Of a stretch of 64,000 bases of DNA, positions 10,097 through 20,125 are shown piece after piece; position 1 is the first letter of the stretch; each line of letters starts with the position of its first letter. Source of the DNA: Terracoccus sp. 273MFTsu3.1 (GTDB taxonomy: Bacteria > Actinomycetota > Actinomycetes > Actinomycetales > Dermatophilaceae); assembly GCF_000383675.1 (NCBI RefSeq), contig NZ_KB911826.1, positions 1 through 64,000 on the forward strand, in the 5' to 3' direction. The translations under genes and the position numbers were made by a program. Under the pieces are notes generated by a model. The model was not told where the DNA came from, ran no database searches, and saw nothing but the letters and a program-made list of their open reading frames with translations.

Positions 10097-12534
10097 GCCG
10101 CACCACCCTTCGTGACGTGGACGCGGCCACCGGCGTCGGTGCCGAGGCCCGAGCGGATCGAGCAGTCCTTGGCATTGGTCGGGACCCAGACGACGCCGTC
10201 GACCATGCCCTCGGTGACGACCGCGGGCAGCGTGACGCTGCCGGCCGGGCCGGAGACCGTGACGTGGTCGCCCTCGGCGAGCCCCAGGCCGGCGGCCGAG
10301 GCCTCGGACAGACGGGCCACGGCGAGCGGCGCGGTGCCGGCGAGGAACGGCTCGCCGTCCTGCATGCGGCCGGCGTCGAGCAGCGTGGCCCAGCTCGACA
10401 GGACGAAGTCGCCGCTGCCGTCGGGGGCCGTCGCGACGCGCTGGCCGTCGGGGGCGCTCGTGGCACGCGCGCCGCCCCACGGGCCGAGGGCCTCGAACTG
10501 GGCGTGGATCTCGCGCTGGGTGCGGGTCTCGAGGAAGACGCCCATCTCGCTCGCGAGCATGTCGAGGGCGCGGTGGTCGCTGACCGCGTTGGTCTCGAGG
10601 GCCTCCTCGAAGGCGCGGACGCGGCCCTCCCAGTTGACGAAGGTGCCGGTCTTCTCGGACTGCGAGGCGACGGGCAGCACGACGTCGGCGACAGCCGTGA
10701 CCGGCGACTCGCGCAGCTCGAGCGAGACGACGAACGCCTTCTCGAGCGCCGCGGCCGCGGCCGGGTCACCGAGGTCGTGCGGGTCGACACCACCGACGAC
10801 GAGGGCCTCGATGTCGCCGGCCGCAGCGGCCGCGACGATGCCGGCCGTGTCGCGGGCCGGGGTGGCCGGGACCTGGTCGACGTCCCACACGCGGGCGACC
10901 TCGGCACGGGCCGAGGCGTCGGAGACCGGGCGTCCACCGGGCAGGAGCGCACCGAGCGCACCGGCCTCGAGGGCACCGCGCTCCCCCGCCCGACGCGGCA
11001 CCCACGCGAGGCGGGCACCGGTGGCGGCGGCGAGGTCGGCCGCGGCGCGCAGGGCACCGGGCGAGGTGGCGAGGCGCTCACCGACGAGCACGACGCCACC
11101 GGCACCGAGGGCCTCGCGGGCCTTCGCGCCGAGCTCGGTCGAGCCGAGGTCGGTCAGGGCCGAGGCCTCGTGACCGGGGACGGTCGGCAGCAGCGTGCCG
11201 CCCACCTTGGTCAGGCCGCGCGTCGGGTGGGACGCGACGGCATACACCTGCGTCTTGTGCTTGCGGAACGCCTTGCGCAGGCGCAGGAACACGATCGGGC
11301 TCTCGTCCTCGGGCTCGAAGCCCACGAGCAGGACCGCCTTCGCGGCCTCGAGGTCGGCATACGTGACGGCGCCGCCATCGGGTCCCGTGGCGGCGACGTG
11401 CTCGGCGAGGAAGGCGACCTCCTCGGCCGAGTGCGGTCGCGCCCGGAAGTCGACGTCGTTGGTGCCGAGCACGACGCGCGCGAACTTGCCGTAGGCGTAG
11501 GCGTCCTCGGCGGACACGCGTCCACCGACGAGCACGCCGGCCCTGGCGCCGGCGAGACCGGCCGCCGCAGCGGCGAGGGCCTCGGGCCAGCCGACGACCT
11601 GCAGCTCGCCGTCGGCGTCACGCACCATGGGCAGCTCGACGCGGTCGGGCAGCGTGGCGTAGGTGAACGCCCAGCGGCCCTTGTCGCAGTTCCACTCCTC
11701 GTTGACGGCCTGGTCCTCGGCCGCCATCCGGCGCAGCACGACGCCGCGGCGGTGGTCGGTGCGGATCGCGCAGCCGCTCGCGCAGTGCTCGCAGACCGAC
11801 GGCGTCGACACGAGGTCGAAGGGCCGGCTGCGGAAGCGGTAGGCCGCACCGGTCAGCGCGCCGACCGGGCAGATCTGGACGGTGTTGCCCGAGAAGTAGC
11901 TCTCGAACGGCTTCTCCTCGTAGATGCCGACCTGCTGGAGCGCACCACGCTCGACGAGCGCGATGAACGGGTCACCGGCGACCTGGTCGGAGAAGCGGGT
12001 GCAGCGGGCGCAGAGCACGCAGCGCTCGCGGTCGAGCAGGACCTGCGAGGAGATGTTGACCGGCTTGGGGTAGGTGCGCTTGACGTCGTCGAAGCGCGAC
12101 ACCGGGCGGCCGGCGCTCATCGCCTGGTTCTGCAGGGGGCACTCGCCGCCCTTGTCGCAGACGGGGCAGTCGAGCGGGTGGTTGATGAGGAGCAGCTCCA
12201 TGACGCCCTGCTGCGCCTTGTCGGCGACCTTGGACGTGGCCTGCGTGTTGACGACCATGCCCTCGGACACCGCCATCGTGCACGAGGCCTGCGGCTTCGG
12301 CATGGGGCGGACGTTGCCCTCGCGGTCGGGCATCGCGACGTCCACGAGGCACTGGCGGCACGCGCCGACGGGCTCGAGCAGCGGGTGGTCGCAGAAGCGC
12401 GGGATCTCGACGCCGATCGTCTCGGCGGCGCGGATGACGAGCGTGCCCTTGGGGACGCTGACGGGCACGCCGTCGATCGTCAGGCTGACGTGGTCGGGCG
12501 CCGTGGGCGCCTTCGTCTCCGTCGTGGCGGTCAT
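10093..12534 (-). CDS. nuoG: NADH-quinone oxidoreductase subunit G
   Basis: An 813-residue peripheral-arm subunit of complex I with a chain of Fe-S clusters. N-terminal 2Fe-2S ligands are Cys48, Cys59, Cys62 and Cys85; the His-Cys3 cluster uses His119, Cys123, Cys126 and Cys132; the next 4Fe-4S site begins CVLCARC (172-178) and ends in VQICPVG. A further CEHCASGC set plus a distant Cys ([10 protein letters not shown]) is the extra N7-type cluster retained in bacteria, in front of a degenerate molybdopterin-oxidoreductase domain. The start overlaps the nuoF stop and the end overlaps nuoH. Confidence 0.97.
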   Translation of the reverse strand: MTATTETKAPTAPDHVSLTIDGVPVSVPKGTLVIRAAETIGVEIPRFCDHPLLEPVGACRQCLVDVAMPDREGNVRPMPKPQASCTMAVSEGMVVNTQATSKVADKAQQGVMELLLINHPLDCPVCDKGGECPLQNQAMSAGRPVSRFDDVKRTYPKPVNISSQVLLDRERCVLCARCTRFSDQVAGDPFIALVERGALQQVGIYEEKPFESYFSGNTVQICPVGALTGAAYRFRSRPFDLVSTPSVCEHCASGCAIRTDHRRGVVLRRMAAEDQAVNEEWNCDKGRWAFTYATLPDRVELPMVRDADGELQVVGWPEALAAAAAGLAGARAGVLVGGRVSAEDAYAYGKFARVVLGTNDVDFRARPHSAEEVAFLAEHVAATGPDGGAVTYADLEAAKAVLLVGFEPEDESPIVFLRLRKAFRKHKTQVYAVASHPTRGLTKVGGTLLPTVPGHEASALTDLGSTELGAKAREALGAGGVVLVGERLATSPGALRAAADLAAATGARLAWVPRRAGERGALEAGALGALLPGGRPVSDASARAEVARVWDVDQVPATPARDTAGIVAAAAAGDIEALVVGGVDPHDLGDPAAAAALEKAFVVSLELRESPVTAVADVVLPVASQSEKTGTFVNWEGRVRAFEEALETNAVSDHRALDMLASEMGVFLETRTQREIHAQFEALGPWGGARATSAPDGQRVATAPDGSGDFVLSSWATLLDAGRMQDGEPFLAGTAPLAVARLSEASAAGLGLAEGDHVTVSGPAGSVTLPAVVTEGMVDGVVWVPTNAKDCSIRSGLGTDAGGRVHVTKGGAA

Positions 12535-13862
12535 GCGGACACCATCCCGCTGGACTCCTTGGTCTGGACGTCGAAGAGGACCGACTTCTCGGGCGGGAAG
12601 AGCTCGTGGGCCGGCGTGTGCATGCCGGCCTCGAACTCCTCGCGGAAGTACTGCACGGCCGAGGTGATCGGGCTCGTGGCCGCGTCACCGAGCGCACAGA
12701 AGCTGCGGCCGAGGATGTTGTCGCAGATGTCGACGAGCTTGTCGATGTCGTCCTGCGTGCCCTGGCCGTTCTCGATGCGGTTCATGATCTGGCGCAGCCA
12801 CCACGTGCCCTCGCGGCACGGCGTGCACTTGCCGCAGGACTCGTGGGCGTAGAAGTCGGTCCAGCGCGCGACGGCGCGCACGACGGACACGGTCTCGTCG
12901 AAGACCTGCAGCGCACGCGTGCCGAGCATCGAGCCGGCCGCGGCGACCGAGTCGAAGTCGAGGGGCACGTCGAGGTGCTGGTCGGTGAAGATCGGCGTCG
13001 AGCTGCCGCCCGGCGTCCAGAACTTCAGCTTCTTGCCGCCGCGCATGCCGCCGGCGAGGTCAATGAGCTCGCGCATCGTGATACCGAGCGGGGCCTCGAA
13101 CTGGCCCGGGTTGGTGACGTGGCCCGAGAGGCTGAAGATGCCGAAGCCCGTGGACTTCTCGGTGCCCATGCCCTTGAACCACTCGGAGCCCTCGAGGATG
13201 ATCCCGGGCACCGAGGCGATGGACTCGACGTTGTTGACCGACGTCGGGCGGGCGTAGAGCCCGGCGGCGCCGGGGAACGGCGGCTTGAGGCGCGGCTGGC
13301 CGCGACGGCCCTCGAGCGAGTCGAGCAGCGCCGTCTCCTCGCCGCAGATGTAGGCGCCGGCGCCGGCGTGCACGGTGATGTCGACCTTGACGCCCTTGCC
13401 ACCGACGTTGTCGCCGAGGTAGCCCGCGGCACGGGCCTCCTCGACGGCGCGCAGCAGGCGGCGGTAGACGTGGACGACCTCACCGCGGAGGTAGATGAAC
13501 GCGTGCTCGCAGCCGATGGCGTACGAGGAGATGGCCACCCCCTCGATGAGCGCGTGCGGGTTGGCCATCATGAGCGGCACGTCCTTGCACGTGCCCGGCT
13601 CGGACTCGTCGGCGTTGACGACGAGGTAGCGCGGGCCGCCGTCGGGCGGCGCCATGAACGACCACTTCATGCCGGTCGGGAAGCCGGCGCCACCGCGGCC
13701 ACGGATGCTGGAGTCCTTGACGGCGTCGATGATCGCCTGCGGCTCCATGTCGAGCGCCTTGGTGAGGGCCTTGTAGCCGTCGTGGCGCTCGTAGGTCGCG
13801 AGGGTCCAGGACCGCGGGTCGTCCCAGAACTTCGTGAGGATCGGGGTCAGGGTGTCGGTCAC
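12531..13862 (-). CDS. nuoF: NADH-quinone oxidoreductase subunit F (NADH/FMN site)
   Basis: A 443-residue subunit that binds NADH and FMN and accepts the hydride. It has [14 protein letters not shown] (nucleotide binding), [19 protein letters not shown] (FMN site) and [12 protein letters not shown] for the 4Fe-4S cluster. The start is GTG at 13862-13860 ([13 protein letters not shown]), overlapping the nuoE stop as GTGA. Open sequence before this point in the same frame lies inside nuoE and is a shadow. Confidence 0.97.
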   Translation of the reverse strand: MTDTLTPILTKFWDDPRSWTLATYERHDGYKALTKALDMEPQAIIDAVKDSSIRGRGGAGFPTGMKWSFMAPPDGGPRYLVVNADESEPGTCKDVPLMMANPHALIEGVAISSYAIGCEHAFIYLRGEVVHVYRRLLRAVEEARAAGYLGDNVGGKGVKVDITVHAGAGAYICGEETALLDSLEGRRGQPRLKPPFPGAAGLYARPTSVNNVESIASVPGIILEGSEWFKGMGTEKSTGFGIFSLSGHVTNPGQFEAPLGITMRELIDLAGGMRGGKKLKFWTPGGSSTPIFTDQHLDVPLDFDSVAAAGSMLGTRALQVFDETVSVVRAVARWTDFYAHESCGKCTPCREGTWWLRQIMNRIENGQGTQDDIDKLVDICDNILGRSFCALGDAATSPITSAVQYFREEFEAGMHTPAHELFPPEKSVLFDVQTKESSGMVSA

Positions 13863-14617
13863 TTCGATCCGTCCTTCCCGTCGGCCTGCGACGAGTGCGA
13901 GCCGTTGCGGTCGGCCCCGGGGGCGACCCAACCGCGGTCGTTGGCGATCTTGAGACCGAGCAGGGACGCCGGGCCGGCGCCCACACCCTCGTCGGCGCGG
14001 CCGTCCTCGAAGCCTGCGAGCACCCGCGAGACCTCCTTGAACGTGCAGACCTTGGCGGCGCCGCGCGTCGGCGCGACGTCCTTGCCGGCGCGGAGGTCCT
14101 CGACGAGGCCGATCGTGCTCTCCGGCGTCTGGTTGTCGAAGAACTCCCAGTTGGCCATGACGACCGGCGCGTAGTCGCACGCGGCGTTGCACTCGACCCG
14201 CTCGAGGGTGATCCTGCCGTCCTCGGTCGTCTCGTCGTGGCCGATGCCGAGGTGCTCGGAGAGCCGGTCGAAGATGAGGTCGCCGCCCATGACCGCGCAC
14301 AGCGTGTTCGTGCAGACGCCGACGGTGTAGTCACCGTTGGGGTGGCGCTTGTACTGCGTGTAGAAGGTGGCGACACCGCTCACCTCGGCCTCGGTGAGGT
14401 CGAGCACCTCGGCGCAGAAGCTCACGCCGCGGCCCGTGACGTAGCCGTCGACCGACTGCACGAGGTGCAGCAGCGGCAGCAGCGCCGAGCGCTTCTGCGG
14501 GTAACGCGAGATGACCTCAGCGGCGTCGACGTGCAGCTTCTCGAGGACGTCGGCGGCATACGGCGCCTTGGACTCGGGGCTGACGTGCAGGTGGCCTGAA
14601 GCGTCGTGACCGCTCAA
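13859..14617 (-). CDS. nuoE: NADH-quinone oxidoreductase subunit E (2Fe-2S)
   Basis: A thioredoxin-fold 2Fe-2S subunit working with NuoF. Ligand motifs are CTNTLC and, about 40 residues on, CNAAC. I place the start at TTG 14617-14615 ([12 protein letters not shown]), which overlaps the nuoD stop as TTGA in the style of every other junction here; no ATG or GTG lies between that point and the conserved region, so a CTG six codons in is the only other choice. Length is then 252 residues, with a poorly conserved C-terminal tail of about 30. Confidence 0.93.
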   Translation of the reverse strand: MSGHDASGHLHVSPESKAPYAADVLEKLHVDAAEVISRYPQKRSALLPLLHLVQSVDGYVTGRGVSFCAEVLDLTEAEVSGVATFYTQYKRHPNGDYTVGVCTNTLCAVMGGDLIFDRLSEHLGIGHDETTEDGRITLERVECNAACDYAPVVMANWEFFDNQTPESTIGLVEDLRAGKDVAPTRGAAKVCTFKEVSRVLAGFEDGRADEGVGAGPASLLGLKIANDRGWVAPGADRNGSHSSQADGKDGSK

Positions 14618-16002
14618 CGGTCCACACCTCCCATGACGGGGTCGATCGAGGCCACGGCGACGATGACGTCGGCGATCTGGCTGCCTTCGCACATCGCGGC
14701 CACGGCCTGCAGGTTGTTGAAGCTCGGGTCGCGGAAGTGCGCGCGGTAGGGGCGCGTGCCACCGTCGGAGACGACGTGGCAGCCGAGCTCGCCCTTCGGC
14801 GACTCGATGGCGACGTACGCCTGGCCCGCCGGCACCCGGAAGCCCTCGGTGACGAGCTTGAAGTGGTGGATCAGGGACTCCATCGAGGTGCCCATGATCT
14901 CGCGGATGTGGTCGAGGCTGTTGCCGAGACCGTCGCTGCCCAGCGCGAGCTGCGCCGGCCACGCGATCTTCTTGTCGGCCACCATGACCGGGCCCTCGTT
15001 CGCCTGGAGGCGGTCGGTCGCCTGCTCGATGATCTTCAGCGACTCGTACATCTCGTCGATGCGGATCCGCAGGCGGCCGTAGGCGTCCTGGCTCGTGCGG
15101 GTCTTGATCTCGAAGTCGTACGTCTCGTAGCCGCAGTACGGGTCGAGCTTGCGCAGGTCGTGCGGCAGGCCGGTCGAGCGGAGCACCGGGCCGGTGATGC
15201 CGAGCGCCATGCAACCGGCGAGGTTGAGCACCCCGACGTCGACCGTGCGGCCCTTGAGGATGGGGTTCTCGTTGAGCAGCGCCTCGAGCTCGCCGAGACC
15301 GCGCCGCACCTCGGGCACCATCTCGCGCAGCGCGTCGATGCAGCCGGGCGGCAGGTCCTGCGCGACACCGCCGGGGCGGATGTAGGCGTTGTTCATGCGC
15401 AGGCCGGTCACCATCTCGATGACGCGCAGCAGGCGCTCGCGCTCCCGGAAGGCGACGGTCATGACCGTCGTCGCGCCCATCTCCATGCCACCGGTGCCGA
15501 GGCAGATGAGGTGGCTGCTGATGCGCGTCATCTCCATCATGAGCACGCGGATGACGCTGGCCCGCTCGGGGATCTGGTCGGTGATGCCGAGCAGCTTCTC
15601 GATGGCGAGGCAGTAGGCCGCCTCCTGGAACATGGGCGTGAGGTAGTCCATGCGCGTGCAGAACGTGACGCCCTGCACCCAGGTGCGGTACTCCATGTTC
15701 TTCTCGATGCCGGTGTGGAGGTAGCCGATGCCCGCGCGGGCCTCGGTCACCGTCTCGCCGTCGATCTCGAGGATGAGGCGGAGCACGCCGTGGGTGGACG
15801 GGTGCTGCGGCCCCATGTTGACGACGATGCGCTCCTCGCCGAGCGAGGTGGCCTCGTCGACGAGGTCGTTCCAGTCGCCGCCGGCGGCGTTGAAGACGTG
15901 GGCGCCCTCGCTGGCCTGCTCGTCGGCCACGGACGTGGCGTAGACGTCGTTGGCGCCGGGCTCCGGCACCTCGGTCTGGGTGAACTCGGTGTGCGTGCTC
16001 AT
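14614..16002 (-). CDS. nuoD: NADH-quinone oxidoreductase subunit D
   Basis: A 462-residue 49-kDa-type subunit that forms the quinone pocket with NuoB. It contains [16 protein letters not shown], with the quinone-binding His of the HPSTHG loop, and the conserved C-terminal ending DPVMGGVDR. The ATG at 16002 ([11 protein letters not shown]) overlaps the nuoC stop. The first 55 residues are a variable acidic leader. The start is well supported by the overlap pattern. Confidence 0.97.
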   Translation of the reverse strand: MSTHTEFTQTEVPEPGANDVYATSVADEQASEGAHVFNAAGGDWNDLVDEATSLGEERIVVNMGPQHPSTHGVLRLILEIDGETVTEARAGIGYLHTGIEKNMEYRTWVQGVTFCTRMDYLTPMFQEAAYCLAIEKLLGITDQIPERASVIRVLMMEMTRISSHLICLGTGGMEMGATTVMTVAFRERERLLRVIEMVTGLRMNNAYIRPGGVAQDLPPGCIDALREMVPEVRRGLGELEALLNENPILKGRTVDVGVLNLAGCMALGITGPVLRSTGLPHDLRKLDPYCGYETYDFEIKTRTSQDAYGRLRIRIDEMYESLKIIEQATDRLQANEGPVMVADKKIAWPAQLALGSDGLGNSLDHIREIMGTSMESLIHHFKLVTEGFRVPAGQAYVAIESPKGELGCHVVSDGGTRPYRAHFRDPSFNNLQAVAAMCEGSQIADVIVAVASIDPVMGGVDR

Positions 16003-16784
16003 CAGTTGTACGACCTCCGCTGGTCCGGCGGCGGGATGGTGGCGCCCTTGTACTCGACGGGGATTCCGCCGAGGGGGTAGTCCTTCCGCTGCGGGTGGCC
16101 CGGCCAGTCGTCGGGCATGAGGATTCGGGTGAGGGCCGGGTGGCCGTCGAACTCGATGCCGAACATGTCCCACGTCTCGCGCTCGTGCCAGTCGTTGGCC
16201 GGGTAGACGGAGACGATCGACGGGATGTGGCGGTCGTCGTCGGGGCACGAGACCTCGACGCGGACCCGCCGGCCGCCGTGGGTGATCGACAGGAAGTGGT
16301 AGACCGCGTGCAGCTCCTCGCCGGTGCGGTTGGGGTAGTGCACGCCGGAGACGCCGGTGACGATCTCGAAGCGCAGCGACGCGTCGTCGCGCAGGACGCG
16401 GGCGACGGCCACCAGGTGCTCGCGGCGGACGTGGATCGTCATCTCGCCCCGGTCGACGACGACGCGGTCGACGGCCTCGCCGTAGGAGGCGGTGCCGCCG
16501 ACGAGGCCACGCTCGAGGTTGTCGGCGATCTCGTCGAAGTAGCCGCCGTAGGGGCGCTCCGAGGCGCCGGCGACGAGGATCGGGCGGACGAGGCCGGAGT
16601 AGCCGGTCGTGTCGGCGCCCTGGGTCGCGCCGAACATGCCGTGACGGACGCCGACGACCTCGGGCTCGGACGCGCCGCCCGTCTGGGCGAGCTCGATCTC
16701 GTGGGGCGTCAGGCCGGAGGCCTGGTCCTTCGTCGTGTCGGCGTTCACGGCGTTCGTGTCGTCCTTCTTCTCGCCGTCGCTCAT
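16002..16784 (-). CDS. nuoC: NADH-quinone oxidoreductase subunit C
   Basis: A 260-residue 30-kDa-type subunit of the peripheral arm. The family signature [20 protein letters not shown] is present, followed by [16 protein letters not shown]. The ATG at 16784 overlaps the nuoB stop as ATGA. The first 75 residues are a hydrophilic extension absent from the shortest homologues. NuoC and NuoD are separate genes here, not fused as in Escherichia coli. Confidence 0.97.
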   Translation of the reverse strand: MSDGEKKDDTNAVNADTTKDQASGLTPHEIELAQTGGASEPEVVGVRHGMFGATQGADTTGYSGLVRPILVAGASERPYGGYFDEIADNLERGLVGGTASYGEAVDRVVVDRGEMTIHVRREHLVAVARVLRDDASLRFEIVTGVSGVHYPNRTGEELHAVYHFLSITHGGRRVRVEVSCPDDDRHIPSIVSVYPANDWHERETWDMFGIEFDGHPALTRILMPDDWPGHPQRKDYPLGGIPVEYKGATIPPPDQRRSYN

Positions 16785-17335
16785 GCGAGGAGACCCTTCA
16801 TCTGGTGCGTCGGCGTCGCGGAGAGAGCCGCGGCCTCGGCGGCCTTGGCCGCCTCCTCGCGGTTGACGCCGAGCGGGGAGGTCTCGATCTGGTGGTGCAG
16901 CTCGATGATCGCGTTGAGCAGCATCTGGGGGCGCGGCGGGCAGCCGGGCAGGTAGATGTCGACCGGGATGATGTGGTCGACGCCCTGGACGATCGCGTAG
17001 TTGTTGAACATGCCGCCGGAGCTGGCGCACACCCCCATGGAGATGACCCACTTGGGGTTGGGCATCTGGTCGTAGACCTGGCGCACGACGGGGGCCATCT
17101 TCTGGCTGACGCGGCCGGCGACGATCATGAGGTCGGCCTGGCGCGGGGTCGCCGAGAAGCGCTCCATGCCGAACCGGGCGATGTCGTAGTCGGGCGTGCC
17201 CACTGCCATCATCTCGATGGCGCAGCACGCGAGGCCGAACGTGGCCGGCCAGATCGAGGCCTTGCGCATGTAGCCGGCGAGACCCTCGACGGTCGAGAGC
17301 AGGAACCCGGCTGGGAGCTTCTCTTCGAGACCCAT
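16781..17335 (-). CDS. nuoB: NADH-quinone oxidoreductase subunit B (cluster N2)
   Basis: A 184-residue subunit holding the terminal 4Fe-4S cluster N2 that reduces quinone. Tandem cysteines in [11 protein letters not shown] plus GVCASSGG and LPGCPPRP supply the ligands. The ATG at 17335 is preceded by AAGGAG at good spacing. It follows nuoA after 78 bases, the longest gap inside the operon. Confidence 0.97.
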   Translation of the reverse strand: MGLEEKLPAGFLLSTVEGLAGYMRKASIWPATFGLACCAIEMMAVGTPDYDIARFGMERFSATPRQADLMIVAGRVSQKMAPVVRQVYDQMPNPKWVISMGVCASSGGMFNNYAIVQGVDHIIPVDIYLPGCPPRPQMLLNAIIELHHQIETSPLGVNREEAAKAAEAAALSATPTHQMKGLLA

Positions 17336-17413
17336 TGCTTACTCCTTAACCTTTCCTGACGAACCCGGTGGACGCGTTCCCGCTCGTGCGGGTGCTCACG
17401 TGGTCATCTGGCG

Positions 17414-17773
17414 TCAGTCCCACTCGAGGCCGCCGCGACGCCAGACGTAGGCGTACGCGACGAACACCGTGAGGATGAACAGGACCATCTCGACCAGTGC
17501 GAAGAGGCCGAGCTTGTTGAAGGCCACCGCGAACGGGTAGAGGAAGACGGACTCGATGTCGAAGATGATGAAGAGCATCGCCGTCAGGTAGTACTTGATC
17601 GGCACGCGGCCACCGCCGGCGGCCTGGGGCGTCGGCTGGATGCCGCACTCGTACGCCTCGAGCTTGGCGCGGTTGTAGCGCTTGGGCCCGACGACGAGCG
17701 AGGTGAAGACCGACAGCGCGGCGAACGCGAAGCCGAGCCCCAGCATGAACAGGATCGGGACGTAGGAGTTCAT
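17414..17773 (-). CDS. nuoA: NADH-quinone oxidoreductase subunit A
   Basis: A 119-residue three-helix membrane subunit and the first gene of the nuo operon. KLEAYECGIQP carries the conserved Cys loop and the IKYYLTAMLFIIFDIESVFLYP segment is diagnostic (conserved acidic residues in the second helix). Upstream lie a TAGGAT -10-like hexamer (17845-17840) and a Rex-type operator (17861-17880). The Shine-Dalgarno is weak. Confidence 0.96.
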   Translation of the reverse strand: MNSYVPILFMLGLGFAFAALSVFTSLVVGPKRYNRAKLEAYECGIQPTPQAAGGGRVPIKYYLTAMLFIIFDIESVFLYPFAVAFNKLGLFALVEMVLFILTVFVAYAYVWRRGGLEWD

Positions 17774-17860
17774 CCGAGGTCACGTGCCTTTCGGTCGTGC
17801 TTGACGTGCGAAGCAGGGGCGCAGGTGCGCGGCGCACCCATCCTAGGGGCGTCGGCATCG

Positions 17861-17880
17861 ATTGTGCTCGGCGTCACAAT
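17861..17880. promoter_or_regulatory. Rex-type operator before nuoA
   Basis: ATTGTGCTCGGCGTCACAAT is a perfect 6-8-6 inverted repeat matching the Rex operator form TTGTG-N8-CACAA. It lies 88 bases before the nuoA start and just upstream of a TAGGAT hexamer at 17845-17840, covering the -35 zone. The rex gene itself is at 47733-48416. Streptomyces Rex is known to bind upstream of nuoA-N, which agrees. No binding data are available here. Confidence 0.82.
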
Positions 17881-17900
17881 GGCGCCGGCGGGCGGGTGGC

Positions 17901-19220
17901 TCATGCGCTCGGAGCCAGCCGCGAGAGGGTGGTGATGAGGCGGTCGCTCGCGCCCTTGCTCGTCGGGTCGGCGAGGTTGGCCATGATCTTGAGCAGGAGC
18001 GGCATGAGCTTCCTGCGGGGCAGTCCGTACTTCGTCGCGAGCCGCATGACCTCGGGGTTGCCGATGGCGTGGGCGAACCAGCGACCGAGGGTGAAGTAGC
18101 CGCCCAGCTCGTCCTTCATGACCTTGGGGTATGCCGCGAGCACCCGTTCGCGCGCAGCGTCGCTCGGGCGCGCCATGGCCTGGGCGACGAGCTCGGCGCC
18201 GAGGCGCGCGGCCTCGAGGGCGTAGTCGATGCCCTCGCCGTTGAAGGGGTTGACCATGCCGCCGGAGTCGCCCACGAGGAGCAGACCGTCGGCGTAGAGC
18301 GGGGTGCGGTTGAAGCCCATCGGCAGCGCGGCGCCCCGGATCGGACCGGCCGACTCGTCGTGCTCGAGCTGCCACTCGGGGTTGATGTCCTCGACCCAGC
18401 GACGCATGACGTCCTTGTAGTCGGTCTTCTGGAAGGCCGACGTCGTGTCGAGCGTGCCGAGGCCGACGTTGGTCCGGCCGTCCTCGAGCGGGAAGAGCCA
18501 GCCGTAGCCGGGCATGAGGATGCGGTTGCCGTCGTCGTCGCGGCTCCACAGCTCGAGGTGGCTCTCGAGGTAGTCGTCGCGCTTCGGCGTCGTGTAGTAG
18601 GCGCGGACGGCGACGCCCATGACGCGGTCCTCGCGCTTGGGTCGGCCGACGGCCGTGGCGAGGCGGCTCGAGACGCCGTCGCTCGCGACGACGACGGGCG
18701 CGCGGTAGGTGACGGTCTCGCCCGTCGCGCGGCCGGCGTCGTCGAGGCGCTTGGCCGTGACGCCGGTGACGCGGCCCGAGGAGTCCCGGAGCGGGGTGGA
18801 GACGCTCGTGCGCTCGTGGAGGCGCGCACCCCTGGACTCGGCGTGGCGGGCCAGGCTCTCGTCGAGCTGGGCGCGGGTGCGCACCATGCCGTAGCCCGGG
18901 AAGGCGTCGGACTCGGGCCAGTCGAGCTGCAGCGTGTGGCCGCCGCCCTTGATGCGCAGCCCCTTGGTGCGCTGCCACCCCGTCGTGTCGACGCCGAGGG
19001 AGATGAGCTCCTTGGTCGCGCGGGGGGTCAGGCCGTCACCGCAGATCTTGTCGCGGGGGAAGGCCGACTTCTCGAGGAGGACCACTTCGAGACCGTGGTC
19101 GGCGAGGTAGGCCGCCGTCGCACTGCCACCCGGACCGGCGCCGACGACGATGACGTCGGCCCGCTCGACGGGTGCAGCACCAGACCCCGAGGGGCTGGGC
19201 GCGACGCTCGAACTGGTCAT
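17901..19220 (-). CDS. Geranylgeranyl reductase family FAD enzyme (possible menaquinone side-chain reductase)
   Basis: A FAD-dependent oxidoreductase of about 439 residues. The N-terminal Rossmann motif VVGAGPGGSATAAYLADHG precedes VVLLEKSAFPRDKICGDGLTPRA, the pattern of the geranylgeranyl reductase family; LLVGDSGGMVNPFNGEGIDYA is the C-terminal FAD contact. In mycobacteria a family member next to men genes (MenJ) saturates one unit of the menaquinone tail; position between nuo and men genes supports the same role here, as inference. Start ATG 19220; a GTG four codons earlier (19232) is possible. A promoter-like pair (CTGACA 19305-19300, TAGACT 19281-19276) and a Rex-like site lie upstream. 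Confidence 0.85.
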   Translation of the reverse strand: MTSSSVAPSPSGSGAAPVERADVIVVGAGPGGSATAAYLADHGLEVVLLEKSAFPRDKICGDGLTPRATKELISLGVDTTGWQRTKGLRIKGGGHTLQLDWPESDAFPGYGMVRTRAQLDESLARHAESRGARLHERTSVSTPLRDSSGRVTGVTAKRLDDAGRATGETVTYRAPVVVASDGVSSRLATAVGRPKREDRVMGVAVRAYYTTPKRDDYLESHLELWSRDDDGNRILMPGYGWLFPLEDGRTNVGLGTLDTTSAFQKTDYKDVMRRWVEDINPEWQLEHDESAGPIRGAALPMGFNRTPLYADGLLLVGDSGGMVNPFNGEGIDYALEAARLGAELVAQAMARPSDAARERVLAAYPKVMKDELGGYFTLGRWFAHAIGNPEVMRLATKYGLPRRKLMPLLLKIMANLADPTSKGASDRLITTLSRLAPSA

Positions 19221-19245
19221 GTCTCCCTGCACGCTTCCGAACCGC

Positions 19246-19263
19246 TTGTGAAGATCTTCACGA
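19246..19263. promoter_or_regulatory. Rex-like operator before the reductase gene
   Basis: TTGTGAAGATCTTCACGA matches the Rex consensus TTGTGAAN4TTCACAA at every fixed position but one (G for A, second from the end). It lies 26 bases upstream of the chosen start and about 13 bases downstream of a TAGACT -10-like hexamer, where a bound repressor would block elongation. Spacing (5-8-5) equals that of the other two sites in this window. Confidence 0.65.
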
Positions 19264-19338
19264 ACTAACTTCGGGAGTCTATTCCCGCGATTTCGCGCTT
19301 GTCAGATAAGGCATGCCTAACTCTCGACAGGCCAGCGG

Positions 19339-20031
19339 TCAGCGCTTGGTGCCGTGGTGCAGCGCGACGATGCCGCCCGTCAGGTTGGTCCAACCGACCT
19401 GCTGCCAGCCGGCAGCCTCGACGACGCGGGCGAGCTCGCCCTGCGGCGGCCACGCGCGGATCGACTCGGCGAGGTAGACGTAGGAGTCGGGGTTGCTCGA
19501 CGTGCGCCGGGCGACCGGCGGGAGCGCGCGCATGAGGTAGTTCGAGTAGACGGTGCGGAAGACCTTGTTGACCGGCTGGCTGAACTCGCAGACGAGGAGT
19601 CGGCCGCCGGGCTTGGTGACGCGAAGGAACTCGCGCAGCGCCGTCTCGGCGTCGGCGACGTTGCGCAGCCCGAAGCTCATCGTGACGACGTCGAAGCTCT
19701 CGTCGGCGAACGGCAGGCTCATCGCGTCGGCGGCAGTGAAGGCCATGTCGGGACGACGCCGGCGGCCGACCCGCAGCATCCCGAGCGAGAAGTCGGCCGG
19801 GACGACCTCGATCTCCTGGTCGGCCCACGGCTCGCTCGACGTGCCCGTGCCCGCCGCGATGTCGAGGATGCGCTCCCCCGGCTTGGCGTCGACGGCCTTG
19901 ACGACGGCCCTGCGCCACAGCCGGTCCTGCCCGAGCGAGAGCACGTCGTTGGTCACGTCGTACTTCTCGGCGACGGTGTCGAACATCGACGCGACGTCGA
20001 CCGGCTTCTTGTCCAGCTGCGCACGGGTCAT
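19339..20031 (-). CDS. menG: Demethylmenaquinone methyltransferase
   Basis: A 230-residue SAM-dependent C-methyltransferase (UbiE/MenG), the last step of menaquinone synthesis. It has [20 protein letters not shown] at the N-terminus, the SAM motif [10 protein letters not shown] and the family motif [26 protein letters not shown] use ATG 20031 ([12 protein letters not shown]); the open frame before it crosses the divergent promoter region and is not protein-like. It is divergent from menF over a 94-base gap. Its stop lies 118 bases upstream of the reductase start on the same strand. Confidence 0.95.
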   Translation of the reverse strand: MTRAQLDKKPVDVASMFDTVAEKYDVTNDVLSLGQDRLWRRAVVKAVDAKPGERILDIAAGTGTSSEPWADQEIEVVPADFSLGMLRVGRRRRPDMAFTAADAMSLPFADESFDVVTMSFGLRNVADAETALREFLRVTKPGGRLLVCEFSQPVNKVFRTVYSNYLMRALPPVARRTSSNPDSYVYLAESIRAWPPQGELARVVEAAGWQQVGWTNLTGGIVALHHGTKR

Positions 20032-20125
20032 GCGCTCATCCTCGCACCCACGGCGGGTGTGGGTTGGGTCGCACCGGCGACCACGCGAGCAGGGTGGCAC
20101 GCGTTCGGCCGTAGAGTTGCCACCG

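Noticed and set aside
19307-19320. DtxR/IdeR iron box before the reductase gene
   Set aside because: Half sites are too close together and do not fit the 19-bp consensus.
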